Source: Tribonema minus
Lineage: Eukaryota > Sar > Xanthophyceae > Tribonematales > Tribonemataceae
Direction: 5' to 3'
NCBI GenBank assembly: GCA_017506865.1
Contig: JAFCMP010000001.1
Span: forward strand, 2,232,001-2,296,000
DNA length: 64,000 nucleotides
In this document: positions 1 to 11,885 of the stretch, piece after piece
Position numbering within the stretch: the stretch's first letter is position 1
Layout: each line of letters starts with the position of its first letter
Position numbers and translations under genes: made by a program
Notes under the pieces: generated by a model
What the model saw: only the letters and a program-made list of their open reading frames with translations
Database searches by the model: none
What the model was told of the DNA's origin: nothing

Positions 1-815
1 CACTCTTAGCAATGCATTTTTTGTGAGGCAGTGATAGTCCAAATCAGTTACTCGCTTAAAACTCGCACATGCCCTTTCTCTCAAGTACGTGATGCTGATG
101 CTGAGCATTTGCAACAGTTGCAACAGCAGCCAAGTCAGAGATGCGTCAAGGGTCGTTGGGGCACCCGTCGCTATGTGTGGAATGGCGCAATTGATCGCAC
201 TCCTCGACCGCAAAGATTGTCTGCATGCCTTGCAATGCAAACACTGAGCACTGGGGGGGGGGGGGGGGGATGCATGGCTTGTGGTGGGGTACGCTTGCAC
301 AACATGTGCACATCTCAAGATGGCTGCTCAGTTCATGAAGCTGCACTTTCTGTGGGCTGTGCATTACTGTGGTTCGGCATACATCAAGCGTACGACGGAG
401 CGTGCAGAGTCCATTGGGTCTGATAACATCAAGTGTGTGCATGCAATTGACGCTTATGGCTTGCTCGAGCTGCTTCTCAACAGCAAAATCTTGGATGAAG
501 ACACAGCATCAGAATTCTGTGTGACCGTATTCTGTTGATGCGGTTACAACGCTCAGCACTCACTTCAAACAAGACACATCATGATGCACGACACACATGC
601 ACAGCACACAACCGAGGGCAAAACATGTACAGACAGAGGGCCAAGGAACAATAGCAGCAGACGAAGAAGCAGCAAGCTGCACAGCATTATCGTCGGCAAC
701 ATGATTACATTTGCATCCTCACAGAAAGAAAAAGAATCCATCACAGCCCATATCTGCGCCCCCCTAACCATGCTATAGACATGCTACTCCTCAGAAGAGG
801 ATGCGGCGACTACTT
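1..815. other. Left edge, no supported gene
   Basis: No reading frame here shows splice continuity or a recognisable domain. A run of 14 G lies near 257-270. The stretch from about 751 begins the tandem repeat described separately. It may hold the 3' untranslated region of the minus-strand gene that ends at 1263 or, if the alternative last exon is used, at 816. Confidence 0.5.
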
Positions 816-1640
816 CTACAGTACCACAATGCCGTGGCGTGTGCAGGGGAAGGGCGGGCGGGACTCAACATCATGTACATTGCAGGAGCCAACAGTCGCC
901 ACAGGGGACTGAGGCACCGACACGATAAACTTTGGTGGTGGCATGTTGGGGACGCCAACGGCGCTGCTAGCAGTGGAAGGCTGCGGGGAAAAGGGGGGGG
1001 GGGGGGAGGGGAGGGGGACAGAGGAGGGGGGGCACATGTGAGAAATGGGTACACAGCGCGCAGGCAACACTAGATCATTGATCGTTGTGCTGTGCAATGT
1101 CAACACATGGGACGCCACTTGAGAAGAGAGCAGCGCGAAATCACTGGCCCACTGTCCATCATATGCAAACACATACTTCAAGAATCTGTCGCAGCCGATA
1201 TCTGCGCCCCCCTAACCATGCTATAGACATGCTACACCTCAGGAGAGGATGCGCGACTATCTCTACAATACCACAATGCCGTGGCGAGTGCACGGGGAGG
1301 GCGCACGGGACTCAACATCCTCTACAGGGCAGCAGCCAACGGTCGCAACAGGCGACTGAGGCACCGACACGATCAACTTAAGTGGTGGCGTGCTGGGGAC
1401 GACAGCGGCGCTGCTCGCAGTGCGGGCCTGCGCGGAACAGGGGGGGGGGGAGGGGGGGGGCAGAGGAGGGGGACGCGTGTGAGAAGACGGGTACACAGTG
1501 CGCCGGCAACACTAGACCATTGATTGTTGTGCTGTGCAATGTCAACACATGGGACGCCACTTGAGAAGAGAGCAGCGCGGAAACACTCTCCCACTGTCCA
1601 TCATATGCAAACACATGCTTCGAAGTATGTGATACGCAAT
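751..1640. repeat. Two-copy tandem duplication, period 448 bp
   Basis: Unit 1 (about 751-1198) and unit 2 (about 1199-1640) match along their whole length by eye, with many substitutions and different lengths of the G run. Each unit carries one copy of a terminal exon of the minus-strand gene, including its acceptor and the C-rich tract before it. The start of unit 2 is a precise restart of unit 1 (matching TATCTGCGCC at 751 and 1199). Confidence 0.9.
816..980 (-). other. Duplicate terminal exon of the 1263-3018 gene
   Basis: This exon has the same length (165 bp, 55 codons including stop), phase and acceptor as the last exon at 1263-1427. The encoded tails share the core IVSVPQSPVATVG and the end CTRHGIVVL before the stop. 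It is open and keeps an AG acceptor after a C-rich tract, so it could be a mutually exclusive alternative last exon, or a duplicate drifting without selection. Differences are spread over the whole exon. Confidence 0.7.
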
Positions 1641-3018
1641 ATTTGCATCAAACAGAAGACTCACCAGCGCAGTGTCCACACGCAGGTCAGACAGGGACAG
1701 CGAGCGCTGCCGCTGGTGCTGCCGCTGCTGCTGCTGCTGCTGCGCCATGATGGGGCGCTCAGCGCAGACTTGATCCACCTTGGGCAGTTGCTGCAGAGGT
1801 GCGGATGATGGGATGCCACCTTGACAAGCTGCTGAGGAGCGCTTGGGCTTGTCGACGGTCTGCTGCCACCATGCGCCGATGGCCTTGCCGGTGTTGGCGG
1901 CGACGGTGTTGATAAAGGTGCAGCCTTCCTCGATGGCCTTGCACGTGCCTGTAAAGGAAAGGAGCAATAGGAGCGAGAATGCGGCAGCATTTAATCTGCT
2001 GTGTGTGATATCATAGCGCATGATCGGTGGTGCGCAACTCGAACACCGATGGCAACGGATGCCATTATGCTGATACCAACTGCGCATGCCATCAGTGAGG
2101 AGATGAGCGCTGAGACATTTTAGCCACCATCACGATGCGCACTTGTATACACCTGGGCAATGCATGATAATGTACGCAATGACGTGCATGTTGTCCAATT
2201 GACTTACCCCTCAGGAACTCCGCAAAGTCCTCTCCGAACTCGCAGCACGTGGTGGAGTCATCGAACTCGTCATCGGGCTCAGGGTCTTCAACCTCATAGA
2301 GGTGGCAGTGCTCTGGCTGCAGAGGCGGTAACAGCAAGTGACAGAGAGGACAACACAACGGCAAGGGCATGAGCATCTGATGGGACAGAGTATGCCAGAT
2401 ATTCCTGTGATGATGCTGCACTGCGATGTCTTTACACTTCAACATCAAGTGCAGCCTGAAAGAAAACTAGGCGATCAATGGCAATGCAATTGAAACATGA
2501 AGGAAGTGCCATTCAGTTGCTTGAGAGCTGAACCAAACCAGTACAAGCGTTCAGGCAATGTCTTGGCAAGCAAAAGCGCCTATAGCGAAGCACTGATCAC
2601 TCACCCGGCCCCGGCTCTGCACCTCGGAGAGGAGCACGGCTCTCTTCTTCTCCGTCCCCTCGGGGTCTTTGTTGCTGTCAGGCTTCTGCAGTACATCCAT
2701 CCAGCCACTGGGATGGGCAAAGAGGCAGCCATAGATTTCCTGCTTTGTCCTGCAGGCCGCCCTGTGCTGCACCTCCCTCCTAAACGTCTCGCGGAAGGCC
2801 TCGTTGGCCAGAAGCAGGGGGCCAATCTTGAGCTTGCGCAGCAAAAGCGTGCGGATGTTGTATAGAGCTGCACGCTCGTCCCAAGCCTTGACCGCCTCTG
2901 GATCCATGGGCTTCAGCAGCCCACCGGGCCCGCACACACCCGGGTTGGCGGCGGCGAACTCTCGCACCTCGCGCATCATCTGTTTTTCCTCATCGGACCC
3001 GAAGAACGCGGCACCCAT
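1263..3018 (-). CDS. Hypothetical protein, four exons, 323 aa
   Basis: I do not recognise this protein. Exons in transcript order are 3018-2605, 2316-2208, 1948-1665 and 1427-1263. Donors read GTGAGT, GTAAGT and GTGAGT, all acceptors are CAG, phases agree, and the total is 972 bp. The first exon has charged helical sequence (EEKQMMREVREFAAANPG, then RTLLLRKLKIGPLLL). The second is acidic (EDPEPDDEFDD). The third has Cys and Trp (GAWWQQTV) and a Gln-rich run coded by CAG/CTG repeats near 1723-1745. The tail ends in CTRHGIVVL. The start chosen is the first ATG after an in-frame stop. An upstream exon is possible, because an ORF with a poly-Gln stretch lies at 3040-3270. No signal peptide or known domain was seen. 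Structure is well supported; function is unknown. Confidence 0.75.
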
Positions 3019-5824
3019 GTGCCCCAAAGCGTGCTAGACGTGACCAGCGGCGTGCTGCACCGGCGTTGACGATGCTGAAAAGCATAGTTGCTGGTTGCTG
3101 TTGCTGCTGTTGCTGCTGTGTGAAAAGTGTTGTGTGAGCTGCCAGAGAGCTGTGCTTTGGAATCAGTCTGGCCGCGAGAGATGGCTCAGCTGCATCGAGC
3201 TCTCCCAGCTCCGCGAGCAGTTTCATCTCTTCGAGGTTAACGGTATTCCTTTCGGAAGGTGAAAGGACCAACTGAGGTCAGTTGCAGCCGTCATCAGCGA
3301 TCCGTGACTCTCTCCGCGGTCAGGAGGTCTCGCAGCTGCCCGTCATATCAGGCGAGAGCTGAATGGGGATCGCGGGCTTGGCGGCGAGGATCTTGCTTCC
3401 TGCTCGGAGCTGGTGTGATGCTGGCAGCCTTGGAGGCGAAGCAGTCTACTTGAGTGTTTTGTCATGGCTTCCATCAGGGCAGGAATTCCAAATGACAGCG
3501 AGCCTACACACTGCTAGCGCGCCGGTCGGCCGCTAGCGATCGCTTGTGATTCCCCGATCTTCTTTCGAGCTCTTTCAGCAGCAGCCCGTGATCGTGAGCA
3601 GCTTCTGACCACCATTCATGCAGAGCCCTTTATCAGTAGATCCATGCATTCGATTGGCCGCGACATGACATGCCTCGTGCCGGCCGTGATGACAGGCCTG
3701 GACACGGGGGTAGGTTGCCGCCGCGGCCGTACTTGGCCGCGCAGCATCTGCTGATCAGCTCTCAGATGCAGTCATGCAAAACGATTGTGTTTGAAGCAGC
3801 TTTTGATTCATGCACTAGACGCAGCAACAAGCAGAGGCTCACATTTGCCTACAGCGCGACCTGCAACTTCAATGGGAGGAGCGTTTTTGAAAGTCGTGTT
3901 CGGTGCCCCGAGCCATATGCTTTGAAGTTATTGCTGCCATTGAGGCAACAATAGTGCTGCACACCATAATCAGCCGCGCTGACTGCGCCTTCATCGCTCT
4001 ACTATCACGGGGAGGCTAGCTCTGCCGGCGCCAAACACGAACATTGCCCAATAGTAAAGGGAGGGCCACGTGGCAATTACATCCCATGGTGGAAGGGGGG
4101 TTTGAGGGGCATGCCATGGTCTGGTCTGAGGTTAAGAGCGCGCCAGACGCTTGCATCATTGCGCAAGCACATTCTTCATCGAGCGCGCCAGTACCCTTGA
4201 ACTCATTGCGCAGTCACACGCTTCTTTCACATGAGCGTTTCGTGCGTGTGCGCAGGCCATGTGCCAGCTAGAGTGCTGAACCACCAGACTGAAGCTCGAA
4301 AATTGTGTGTGCTCACACCTGTCCTTCTGTCTTGACTTCGGTCATGACCACCAATCTATCCACTGGATCGATTACGTCATCCCATGAGCAGCTGCGCACA
4401 ACTGTTTTGCAGCTCAGCATGCATGTGCTGAGCATCTGTCGTACGAGGCATAGTGGTATGAAATCATACTCATACACAATACCTCTGTGTGCAATGCTGA
4501 AGCAATGACGTGCATCTAGGCCCATTGACGTTTGCTTCGCGCTGATTGGAATCTGCCCCCCCCATATATCCACTTGCGGTGCGACAAAATGGCTCGCATG
4601 TAATATCTTTGAGGCGCGGTCGTGAGGAACAAATCATATCAAATCACTGAAGTCGCCATGTGCACGCATGAACAACTGCGGTGCAGGTACAATGTACAGA
4701 GCACATCACACTGGTATTGAGCTTTGAGCACATGCCTGTACAAAAGTCAACTCTTACATTGCACTGCGCTCATAGCACACGCCTCACTGCAGAAAACCTC
4801 TCAGTCTCCCACCCATGTCCAATGACACATGCCACCATTGAGTTGATAAAACGCCGACTCCTTCCACTTCAAAGATTTGGCTATCTACTCACACGCGCGC
4901 TCCTTTTGTGACAGGGCGCACTGTCCGCGTGCCGTCGCGCGCGCACGGCTGCAGCTGCTTGCTGAGCACTGCCCTCGATAAGCGTTCACTTACACCCCCT
5001 CGCGCGACGCCACACTGCCCCTTCCACACGCGCCAGCAGTGCCTCGAAGCTGCAGCGCCAGCGTCGTCCTCAGTGTGCGCTGCTGCTGCGGCGCTACTGC
5101 TGCCGCTGCCAACGCAATCGCCAACTGCTGCGCGCTGCCGCTGCTGCACATTGCACTTCATGCTGCAGCGCTACTGCGTGCGGGAAGCCCGGAGCGCTGC
5201 TGCCCGGTTGCTGGAGGGAGTGCGCGCGCGGCGTTTGTCATGGCGGCTGCGCGCCGGGTTCAGTCAGCAGTGCTCAGGAAAGTGCGGGCACGCGGCGCTC
5301 ACGTGGAGCGCTGCTGTGCGCACGGTGATGGTGCAGTTGGTATGCGCGCGCCAGCGACGGTCACTCTCGCGCTATCGAGCACTGTGGGCCAGGGGCTGTG
5401 GGCATATTGGACGCAGGAGGCCGTAGCAGCAGTGCTCAGATGTCCGCGGCGAAGCTGGCATCACCATGTTGGAGGCGGCGTGCTTGGTGCGAAAACCTAT
5501 CAGGTGGTGATGAGCAGCGGGCGCTGAGCGGTGGCAAAGGCGGGCAGCACTGGCAGCAGCAGCAGCAGCAGCCGCGGCGGCGGCAGCGCCGCCGCCGCCA
5601 TCGCAGCACACGCGGACGTCACCGCTCACGCACTCCCTGCGCACTTTCAACAGGCTTGTGGCGGCGAGCCAGTGCTCAGTTGCAGAGGCATGCGCGCGGC
5701 GACGTGGTGGCGGCACACAAACACGTCAGTTGTACGGGGGGGCGTGGGGGGGGGTGGGGGGGACAACTGGCAGTGCGACGCCGCAACGGTGCTGTGGCCC
5801 ACGGCGGCGGCGCGCGGCGTTGAG
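3019..5824. other. Intergenic region, no supported gene
   Basis: The part nearest 3019 is presumably the promoter and leader of the minus-strand gene. From about 4900 to 5820 the sequence becomes very GC-rich and carries many copies of the pseudo-palindrome TGAGCRCTGC or its complement (for example 4960, 5271, 5431, 5673), plus a Gln-codon-like CAG repeat near 5551-5570. Long frames here are side effects of GC richness. None has splice support. Confidence 0.5.
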
Positions 5825-6815
5825 TAGAGTATGGGTTGCGAGCAGTGCTTTATTAAAGCCACTTATATGCTGGATACCGTGCGTGGGGCATCTGCGCGTA
5901 CCGCACGATGGTAGCTGCACGGTGGCGCGCGGCTCGGTGCAGCGCCGATTCACACTGCGTACAGCAACGTGAACACCAAGTGGTTGTGGCTTGTGGGTGG
6001 AGACGCCTGATGACTGGCTACTGGTGGTGGTGATGGGCACTGCTGCATGATGGTGATGATCAACACGGACGGCCAGCGACGACACGGCCGCGCAACGGCG
6101 CCGGCGGTGCTATCGCAGCAGGTGACAGAGCACACGTGCATTGGGATCAGGCGCGCCACGCCAGCTGGCGGCGCGCATGCAGCAGCGCGCAGGCGGCGGC
6201 GTGGAGCGATGCTGCAGGTTGTGATTATGAATGAGTCCAGCTTCAGCTTGCTTGCGCGGCGAGGATCGGCGGAGCTGTCGCAGTGGCAGCGCTCAGGCAG
6301 AGGCGGCACCGGAGGCGCGGGGTTGGCGACCGCGGCAGCAGCGACGGAGAGCTGCACGGCGCGGCAGCAGGAGCACTGCCTCATTCTGACCAGGCCAGCG
6401 AGCAGTGGCGGCGGCATGCAAGGGGGGGGAGGGGGAGGGGGGGCTGCTGTTTGCGGGAGCGATAGGTGTCTGCAGCTGAAGCACGGAAGCTGGCAGTAGT
6501 GAGTGGTGCGGGCAGCGTGGCCTTTGGCGGCGTGTGAATTCATGAATTCCGTTGAGCGATTGCGTGCCACGCACTCATGTACAGCAATACGGCAAGGGTG
6601 CTGCTGACGGTATGTCCACCTGACATGTCATGCGCATTGGACTCGAAGCTTTGTCGAGGAGCGGAAAGCGAAGCGTCGGTGCCTCTCACCACTGAAACAT
6701 CAAGTGGCTCGGCTGCATTCCTGCCAGGTTGCATGAAATACTGAGACGCGCAACACACAGCACGCGTACCTCGGAATCTGCGTACGGTATTCATTATGTA
6801 TATACATGGCAGCGC

Positions 6816-9800
6816 TCAGGTAAAGCCAAACGGGTCCGGCAGCGGCGTCCGCGCCTGCGTCCGCCCCTGCGCGCCTCCGCTGCCGCCGCCGCGCCAATGA
6901 CCGCCCCCCGCCGCTCCCCCACTTCCACCATAGTCATCCAAGTAATGTGCATCATCATCCCGCTGCGTTGTAGCCCAAGAGGGCCCCCCATAGGCCCTGA
7001 TCGGGCTGGTTTGTAGCATGGTCTGGCCGCCTGACTCGCTGCTGCAGTGGTGCCGCTGCTGCTGCGCCGTCAACGCTAACTCCATCCTGCACGCGACAAG
7101 CGGTGCGAGGGTGCGGTTTTGAGCTCGTGTGTTTGCCAGCGCGATGCGCGCGCGGTTTGGCTGACAGAAGCAGGAATGAGGTAGGACGCAGGGGGGGGTC
7201 GCTACGCGAGAGCCTGTCACAGAGTGCGGCAGCAGCAGGCGCTGCTGATGCGCACACGGCATATCTGAGCGCAGATTACAGTATCATTCATAACAATTTA
7301 AGCAAGTGCGCAAAAATGCGCTGCTTCCGCCTGTCGCTTCATAGCGAGCGTCAGTCACCCTTCCATTGCTTGGCGGATCGGTGCTCGGCACGTGACCAGA
7401 TTTTGCACCGCGCGAGCGCAGCAGCGGCAGATCATCCTGCACATCTGCCCGTTTGTGCCGCACACGCTGCAGACCTGACTAGCCGCAGCTCTTCCGCCGC
7501 AGCGCGTGCAGCGAGCCGAATGCCGCATTCACATTTACATGCATTTTGACACAGCGCGCAGCACCGCAACAGCGCTCAGCACCAGCTGCGCGCGCGCGCC
7601 AAGACCGACATGCACACTACGCTGCGCTGCGCACAATCTAAACTGTTTGCCTTCTGCATGAAATCAAAAAAACAATTAACTTGCTCTCATCGGTAACCAT
7701 CACTGTGATCGCCAGTGCTCACATTCCTACCACAGCCTCAGCTGTCTTGCCGACACTAAACCACTCCCAAAAATGCACAAGTCTCCCCTCGCAGCAGCAG
7801 CGCCGCCGCTGGCGGCCGTCACTCGCGCGCGGCGCGTACCTGCCCGCAATCGCGCGCCGCAGCGTGTCGAGGCGGTAGAATGCCGCTTTCTCGTGCATCT
7901 CGCGCAGCAGCGCTCCATTGTCCTTAGGGTTAGGGTTAAGGTTTAGGGTTAGGGTTTAGGGTTAAGGCCCTCCCTAAAATACACACATCTCCCCTTGCAG
8001 TCGCCATCAATCATCACCCGCTTGCGCGCACCTGCCGGCGATAGCGCGCCGCAGCGTTTCCAGGCGGTAGAAGGCCGCCTCCTCGTGCATCTCGCGCAGC
8101 AGCGCTCCGTCGTCCGGCAGCGCGCCGCTGCGCAGGAACTGCAGCACGTAGCGGAAGACCCACCAGTCGCGGTCCAGGAAGAACGCGCCCGAGGCGGGGT
8201 CCTTCTCCACGGGCGCCGCACTGCCGCCGCCGCCGCGGCACAGCGCTGCCAGCAGGCTGCGCGCACGTGCAAAGCAGGGGGAGGGGGGGTGGAGGAGGGG
8301 GTTCACTGGATGATAGGGAATGCGTGCGAAGCATGAGGGAGAGGGGGGGGGGGGGGGGATGATCACTGGACGCTAGGGGGGCGGACACGATTTGCGACTG
8401 CACAATACATGACACCATGATCATCTGCAGAACAGCAGCGTGCTGTGTTTGAATTTGACTGTGATGTCTGTTTGATGACTGTCCGTCGGAGGCAGCAGCA
8501 GCGCGCAGGAACGTCGCCGTCACCACGGCACACACGCACCGCCGTCGCCACGGCACCCACGCTGCCAGCGTGCGTTGCGCATGCGCGTATCAAGCCTGAG
8601 GCGCGGAACACAAGCATGTATTCACGCCTGTGCTGCTGGCACACAGGCTTTTGCATTGGCATGCTTGCCACACAGAATGATGCGGCATGCCGCATGTCCA
8701 TTTGCGCCACCGGCTGTGCTTCGGAAGGGTGACAGTTTCATGTGCGTAGAGACGGATTCACTAGCGTGGGGGGCGGGGGGGGGTGGAGGGCGTCTGAGCA
8801 TCACCAGCGTCACACGTTACAACCTGGCAGTAACTGATCCTTGAGGGTACGTAGGGCAGATGCAATGCATGTGCAACAGTGACTACAGTCGTATGCAGTT
8901 ACACGCTGAGCGTGATGCTCTGGCGAGGCAGGTGGGTCAAGAGGGTCACTTACTGTCATTTGGTCAAACAATGTGGAAAAGACCTAGTTGCTCTGTCCCC
9001 GCGCGACGCCCCAAGAACGCAATCATTCTGAATGGCCTGTCTCCCAAGTATACCTTTGATCCACAAGCGGGCTATGCCCGGGAGCCCCTCAGCCACGCTT
9101 ACGACCACGCCACTGGTCGTGTCGTGGAGCTGAAGGAAATGTATGGATCTGCAGAGCAAGCCCTGCTGCAAGTTTTGCTGCTATGACTTCACCACTCTGA
9201 AGCGGGCTGCCAGCGAAATGCGGGCGCACTGCTTTGTCACATCAAAGAATTGCACCAGCTGTACACGCACGCGCCATGTGCGCATCACGGCGCTTGTACT
9301 ACGCACAGCAGCAGTAAACTACAGGTATCTGTCAAGTCACGTTAACTTTATGTATGGTGCAGCGCCTCACCTGAAGCGGTCTCTGCACAGCACCCCTGCT
9401 GTCGTCTCAAAGATCTGCCCGCCCACGTTTAGCACCACGCGCGTCGGCGCCGGCACAAACCCTAGTTGTGCTTCCGCTTCGAACCTGCAAATGCGGCAGG
9501 AGATGCAGCAGAAGTTGCAGCGCCAGCAAGGTGTGAGTATGGCAATGAGCAATGATCGTTGCATGTTGCAGCCAGATATTGACATTAAGTAGATCACGCT
9601 TGTCATTGGGCGCTGTCTTGCGTGCCTTTCCAGCTTGCGCAGTGCATTGAATGTATTGTCTACTGCCCATACATGATCCACTTTGGAACGCTCCTTTCAA
9701 GTCAGAATGCAGTGGGGCCAGACAGTGCAACATTCCACACGCTGGCACTGGCCTTGCAGCGAATGCCTGCGACAGCATTGTGCTTGTGAAAGTCTACTCA

Positions 9801-10200
9801 ACCACTCACGTACGGTCCTAAAGTGTCAGCAAACATCAGCGCTGTGGTCTGGTGCGTGCTGCTTCTGCATTTCTTTTTATGGGGAAACGCAAGGCTGCTT
9901 GAGTTCGACCATTCAACAAACAGGGTTTCAGACAATTTCTAGTAAATGCGCGCGGAGGCACACATGGCCAGATAATTGACAGTGCTGCCCCAAAGCAACC
10001 TGCTGCTGCAAACCAGGTCAGACTTGAATAAAATCAAGGACTCACGCTCGTCTTTTTTCCTCGTTGACGGTGTGCATGTCCGCAATTTTCAGCCATATCT
10101 CCTGCAGTTTCCTCCGTTCCAGCAGCACGTTCTGCTCTTCCTCCTCTAGCGACTCCCAGAGCAGAGACACAGACGGGTCCGCGGCACTGCTACCTCGCAT
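6816..10200 (-). CDS. BTB/T1 domain protein (KCTD-like), 254 aa
   Basis: Exons in transcript order are 10200-10046, 9484-9371, 8256-8032 and 7086-6816. Phases agree, all internal junctions are phase 2, and the total is 765 bp. Residues 1-52 form a charged helix (LEEEEQNVLLERRKLQEIW). Residues 67-165 are a T1/BTB tetramerisation domain of the KCTD or potassium-channel type: VVLNVGGQIFETTAGVL, a low-complexity loop, then DPASGAFFLDRDW, VFRYVLQFLRSG and EEAAFYRLETLRRAI. No channel membrane segments follow. The last exon is Gln/His then Gly-rich, ending TPLPDPFGFT. KCTD proteins usually form oligomers and often act as cullin-3 adaptors; the role here is not known. It sits in the left inverted-repeat arm and is the intact copy. 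The right-arm copy (59944-63001) is damaged in exon 1. Confidence 0.88.
7840..7967 (-). repeat. Boundary echo of BTB exon 3 with telomere-like junction
   Basis: Positions 7840-7923 repeat the last 80 or so bases of exon 3 (8032-8110) and its donor, which reads GTACGC here against GTGCGC at the real exon. The following intron sequence is also repeated. Between the copies lies a 44-bp tract of TTAGGG-type repeats (7924-7967). The right-arm copy lacks the exon part of the echo and the TTAGGG tract. Confidence 0.85.
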
Positions 10201-10995
10201 AATTCTACCCTTCTATGGTGGCAAGACAGCACTTGGCCGCTGCTGTCAGGACGACTAGCTGCAGTGCTGCTGTCAGAAATGCCGCCGCTGTTGGCGTGCG
10301 CAGCTCAAGTCGTGCAGTAGGCACCGCAGGCAAGCACAGGACACGCACACGACAAACTGCCGGTAAATCGCGATGTCACGTAACTGAAGTAACCGATTTC
10401 GGCACTGACAGACTTCTTGAAAGAACTAGGAACAGATGCAATTACTGGCTCCAGCGCCAGGCAAGAGACCATGTCGCAGCTGTCAGGCACAGAGTTGCTG
10501 TTTGTTGGGCGCCATGGCGCGACATGAAGTGACCCATGAGCAGGCAGCAGCGGCAGACAGAAGACCAAGAGCGCACTCGCCAGCTCAAGTGTGTGCATTT
10601 ATTTGCAGTAGTGGATCGTGGCCGCATTCCAGTCCTCGCAAAATGAGAGGTGAAGCATGCCACAGCCAGCCAGTTGCACTGCTGCTTATGTTTGGAACAG
10701 AAGAACAACGCCAAAAATGGAGCCTCCGTTGTTGAAGTGGGGCAGGAAAGGGAAACCAACAAGCTCGCGACGCACGCATACAACTCCCAAATGTATCCTG
10801 GCTGCCATTCGGCAAGCTTTGTGTCCGCAAGGGGCAAAGCAGCTTGATGCCACTTCCAGGCGTGCTGCTGGTGCTGCTGCTGCTGCGCTGCTGATGCTGC
10901 GTTGCTGCTGCCGCAATAGCAGCAGCGGTGCGCACCGCGGCATCAGCAACTCTGTGAGCCGTGCACAGCTTTTGAGCTTCGCTGCTGCGGCTGCC

Positions 10996-11540
10996 TCACT
11001 CCACTGGCATGCGCCGAAGGGTGTCCACCAGGTCCTCCAGGCTGTTCTGCTGCCTGCCACCGCACAACAAAATATCAGCGCAGAGAAGTGCATCAGCAGT
11101 GGCACTGTCCATTGATGCTCAGCGGCCGTGCCAACAGTGTTGACCGAGGCCAGACTTCCTGCATCGCAAAGTGAGCAGGAGCAGTTGACGAAGCAAAACG
11201 TTGCATCCCGCAGCTCTCGCAATGGCGACAATGCAAACTGACCAACTTGCCCTAGTGGGCCTATGCTCAGACAATGACGGGCCGCATACAAAAGCATGCA
11301 AAAAGCAGATGCACAGCATCTGGTAATAATGACGCGAAAATCTGCAGCTCGCCTGTGGGGACGCAATGATTATCTGAGCTGCGGAACAGCTGCAAGCGCC
11401 TCGTGCTGCAACACCTGCTTCTGCGCGTGGACATCAAATTTAGCTTACCGATATGCGTCGAGCACGCCCAGCAGCATGGGGTCTCTGTCGAGCTAGCGCC
11501 GCAGAAGCGCGTCCGCCTGCTCCTGCGTGAGCAGCTGCTA
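10996..11540 (-). pseudogene. Decayed copy of the last two modular-gene exons
   Basis: 11539-11449 corresponds to the penultimate exon of the 33384-58838 gene (57396-57527), and 11053-10996 to its last exon (58781-58838). The 5' part of the penultimate exon is missing and a Trp codon is TAG here, so this copy cannot extend the reading frame. The donor after 11449 and the last exon with its TGA are preserved. No other exons of that gene are present on this arm. It is therefore a remnant carried along in the inverted duplication. Confidence 0.85.
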
Positions 11541-11589
11541 CCGGTTTTTGGTCTCCCGGACTTCAACTTGCCTTGAAAGGCTTGTAATT

Positions 11590-11885
11590 GGCACCAGCGC
11601 CAGGTGTATGGTGGCGGTACATGGATATCTTAGTTGCATGGGAATGTAAGTGGCATTGCGACGCCGCTGCGTTGCGGCGGCTCACGGCGGCGGGCGCGCG
11701 GCGGCAGCGCGGCGCGCCCGTGCCCGACGATGAGTAGAGCAATGCTGCGGCGCACGTGTCGACGCAACAACCTGCTGGTCACAAGCAGCGGGCGAGGAGC
11801 AACTGGGAGTGCTGACGCGAGCAGGGCACACCAGCAGCACCATCGCACGTGTGACTTGCGTGGGAGAACGACACTTTCAGACTGT
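11590..11885 (-). repeat. Block X, left copy (relocated segment)
   Basis: This 300-bp block matches 59395-59700 on the opposite strand. Here it lies upstream of the decayed modular exons. In the right arm it lies downstream of the intact modular exons, before the BTB copy. Both copies abut a GGCGCTGGTGCC sequence. The block has therefore moved, or has been exchanged, relative to the rest of the arm. Confidence 0.75.

Larger units (their letters stand above)
5825..11540. repeat. Left arm of a large inverted duplication
   Basis: This arm matches the reverse complement of about 57.4-64.0 kb. It contains, in minus-strand order, decayed copies of the last two exons of the modular gene, the intact BTB gene, and about 1 kb of 3' flank. 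In BTB exon 3 I count about 13 differences in 225 bp (roughly 94% identity) between the arms. The 58-bp last modular exon looks identical. Arm centres lie about 52 kb apart. A shared 14-bp palindrome GAATTCATGAATTC (near 6537 and 63273) is a good landmark. The outer limit is unclear because the other arm runs off the window. Confidence 0.9.

Noticed and set aside
4908-5823. Overlapping GC-rich plus-strand frames
   Set aside because: No splice support, low-complexity Ala/Arg/Gly content, and several frames are open at once on both strands.
5950-6570. 206-codon frame on the minus strand in the left arm
   Set aside because: The homologous frame in the right arm (about 63250-63438) is short and the proteins are not conserved, while the DNA is. 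GC-rich, Pro/Ala/Arg-rich frames like this arise by chance here.
10686-11366. 226-codon minus-strand frame overlapping the decayed modular exon
   Set aside because: It runs through an intron-like region in the wrong frame for the recognisable exon, and the right-arm counterpart is not open over the same span.
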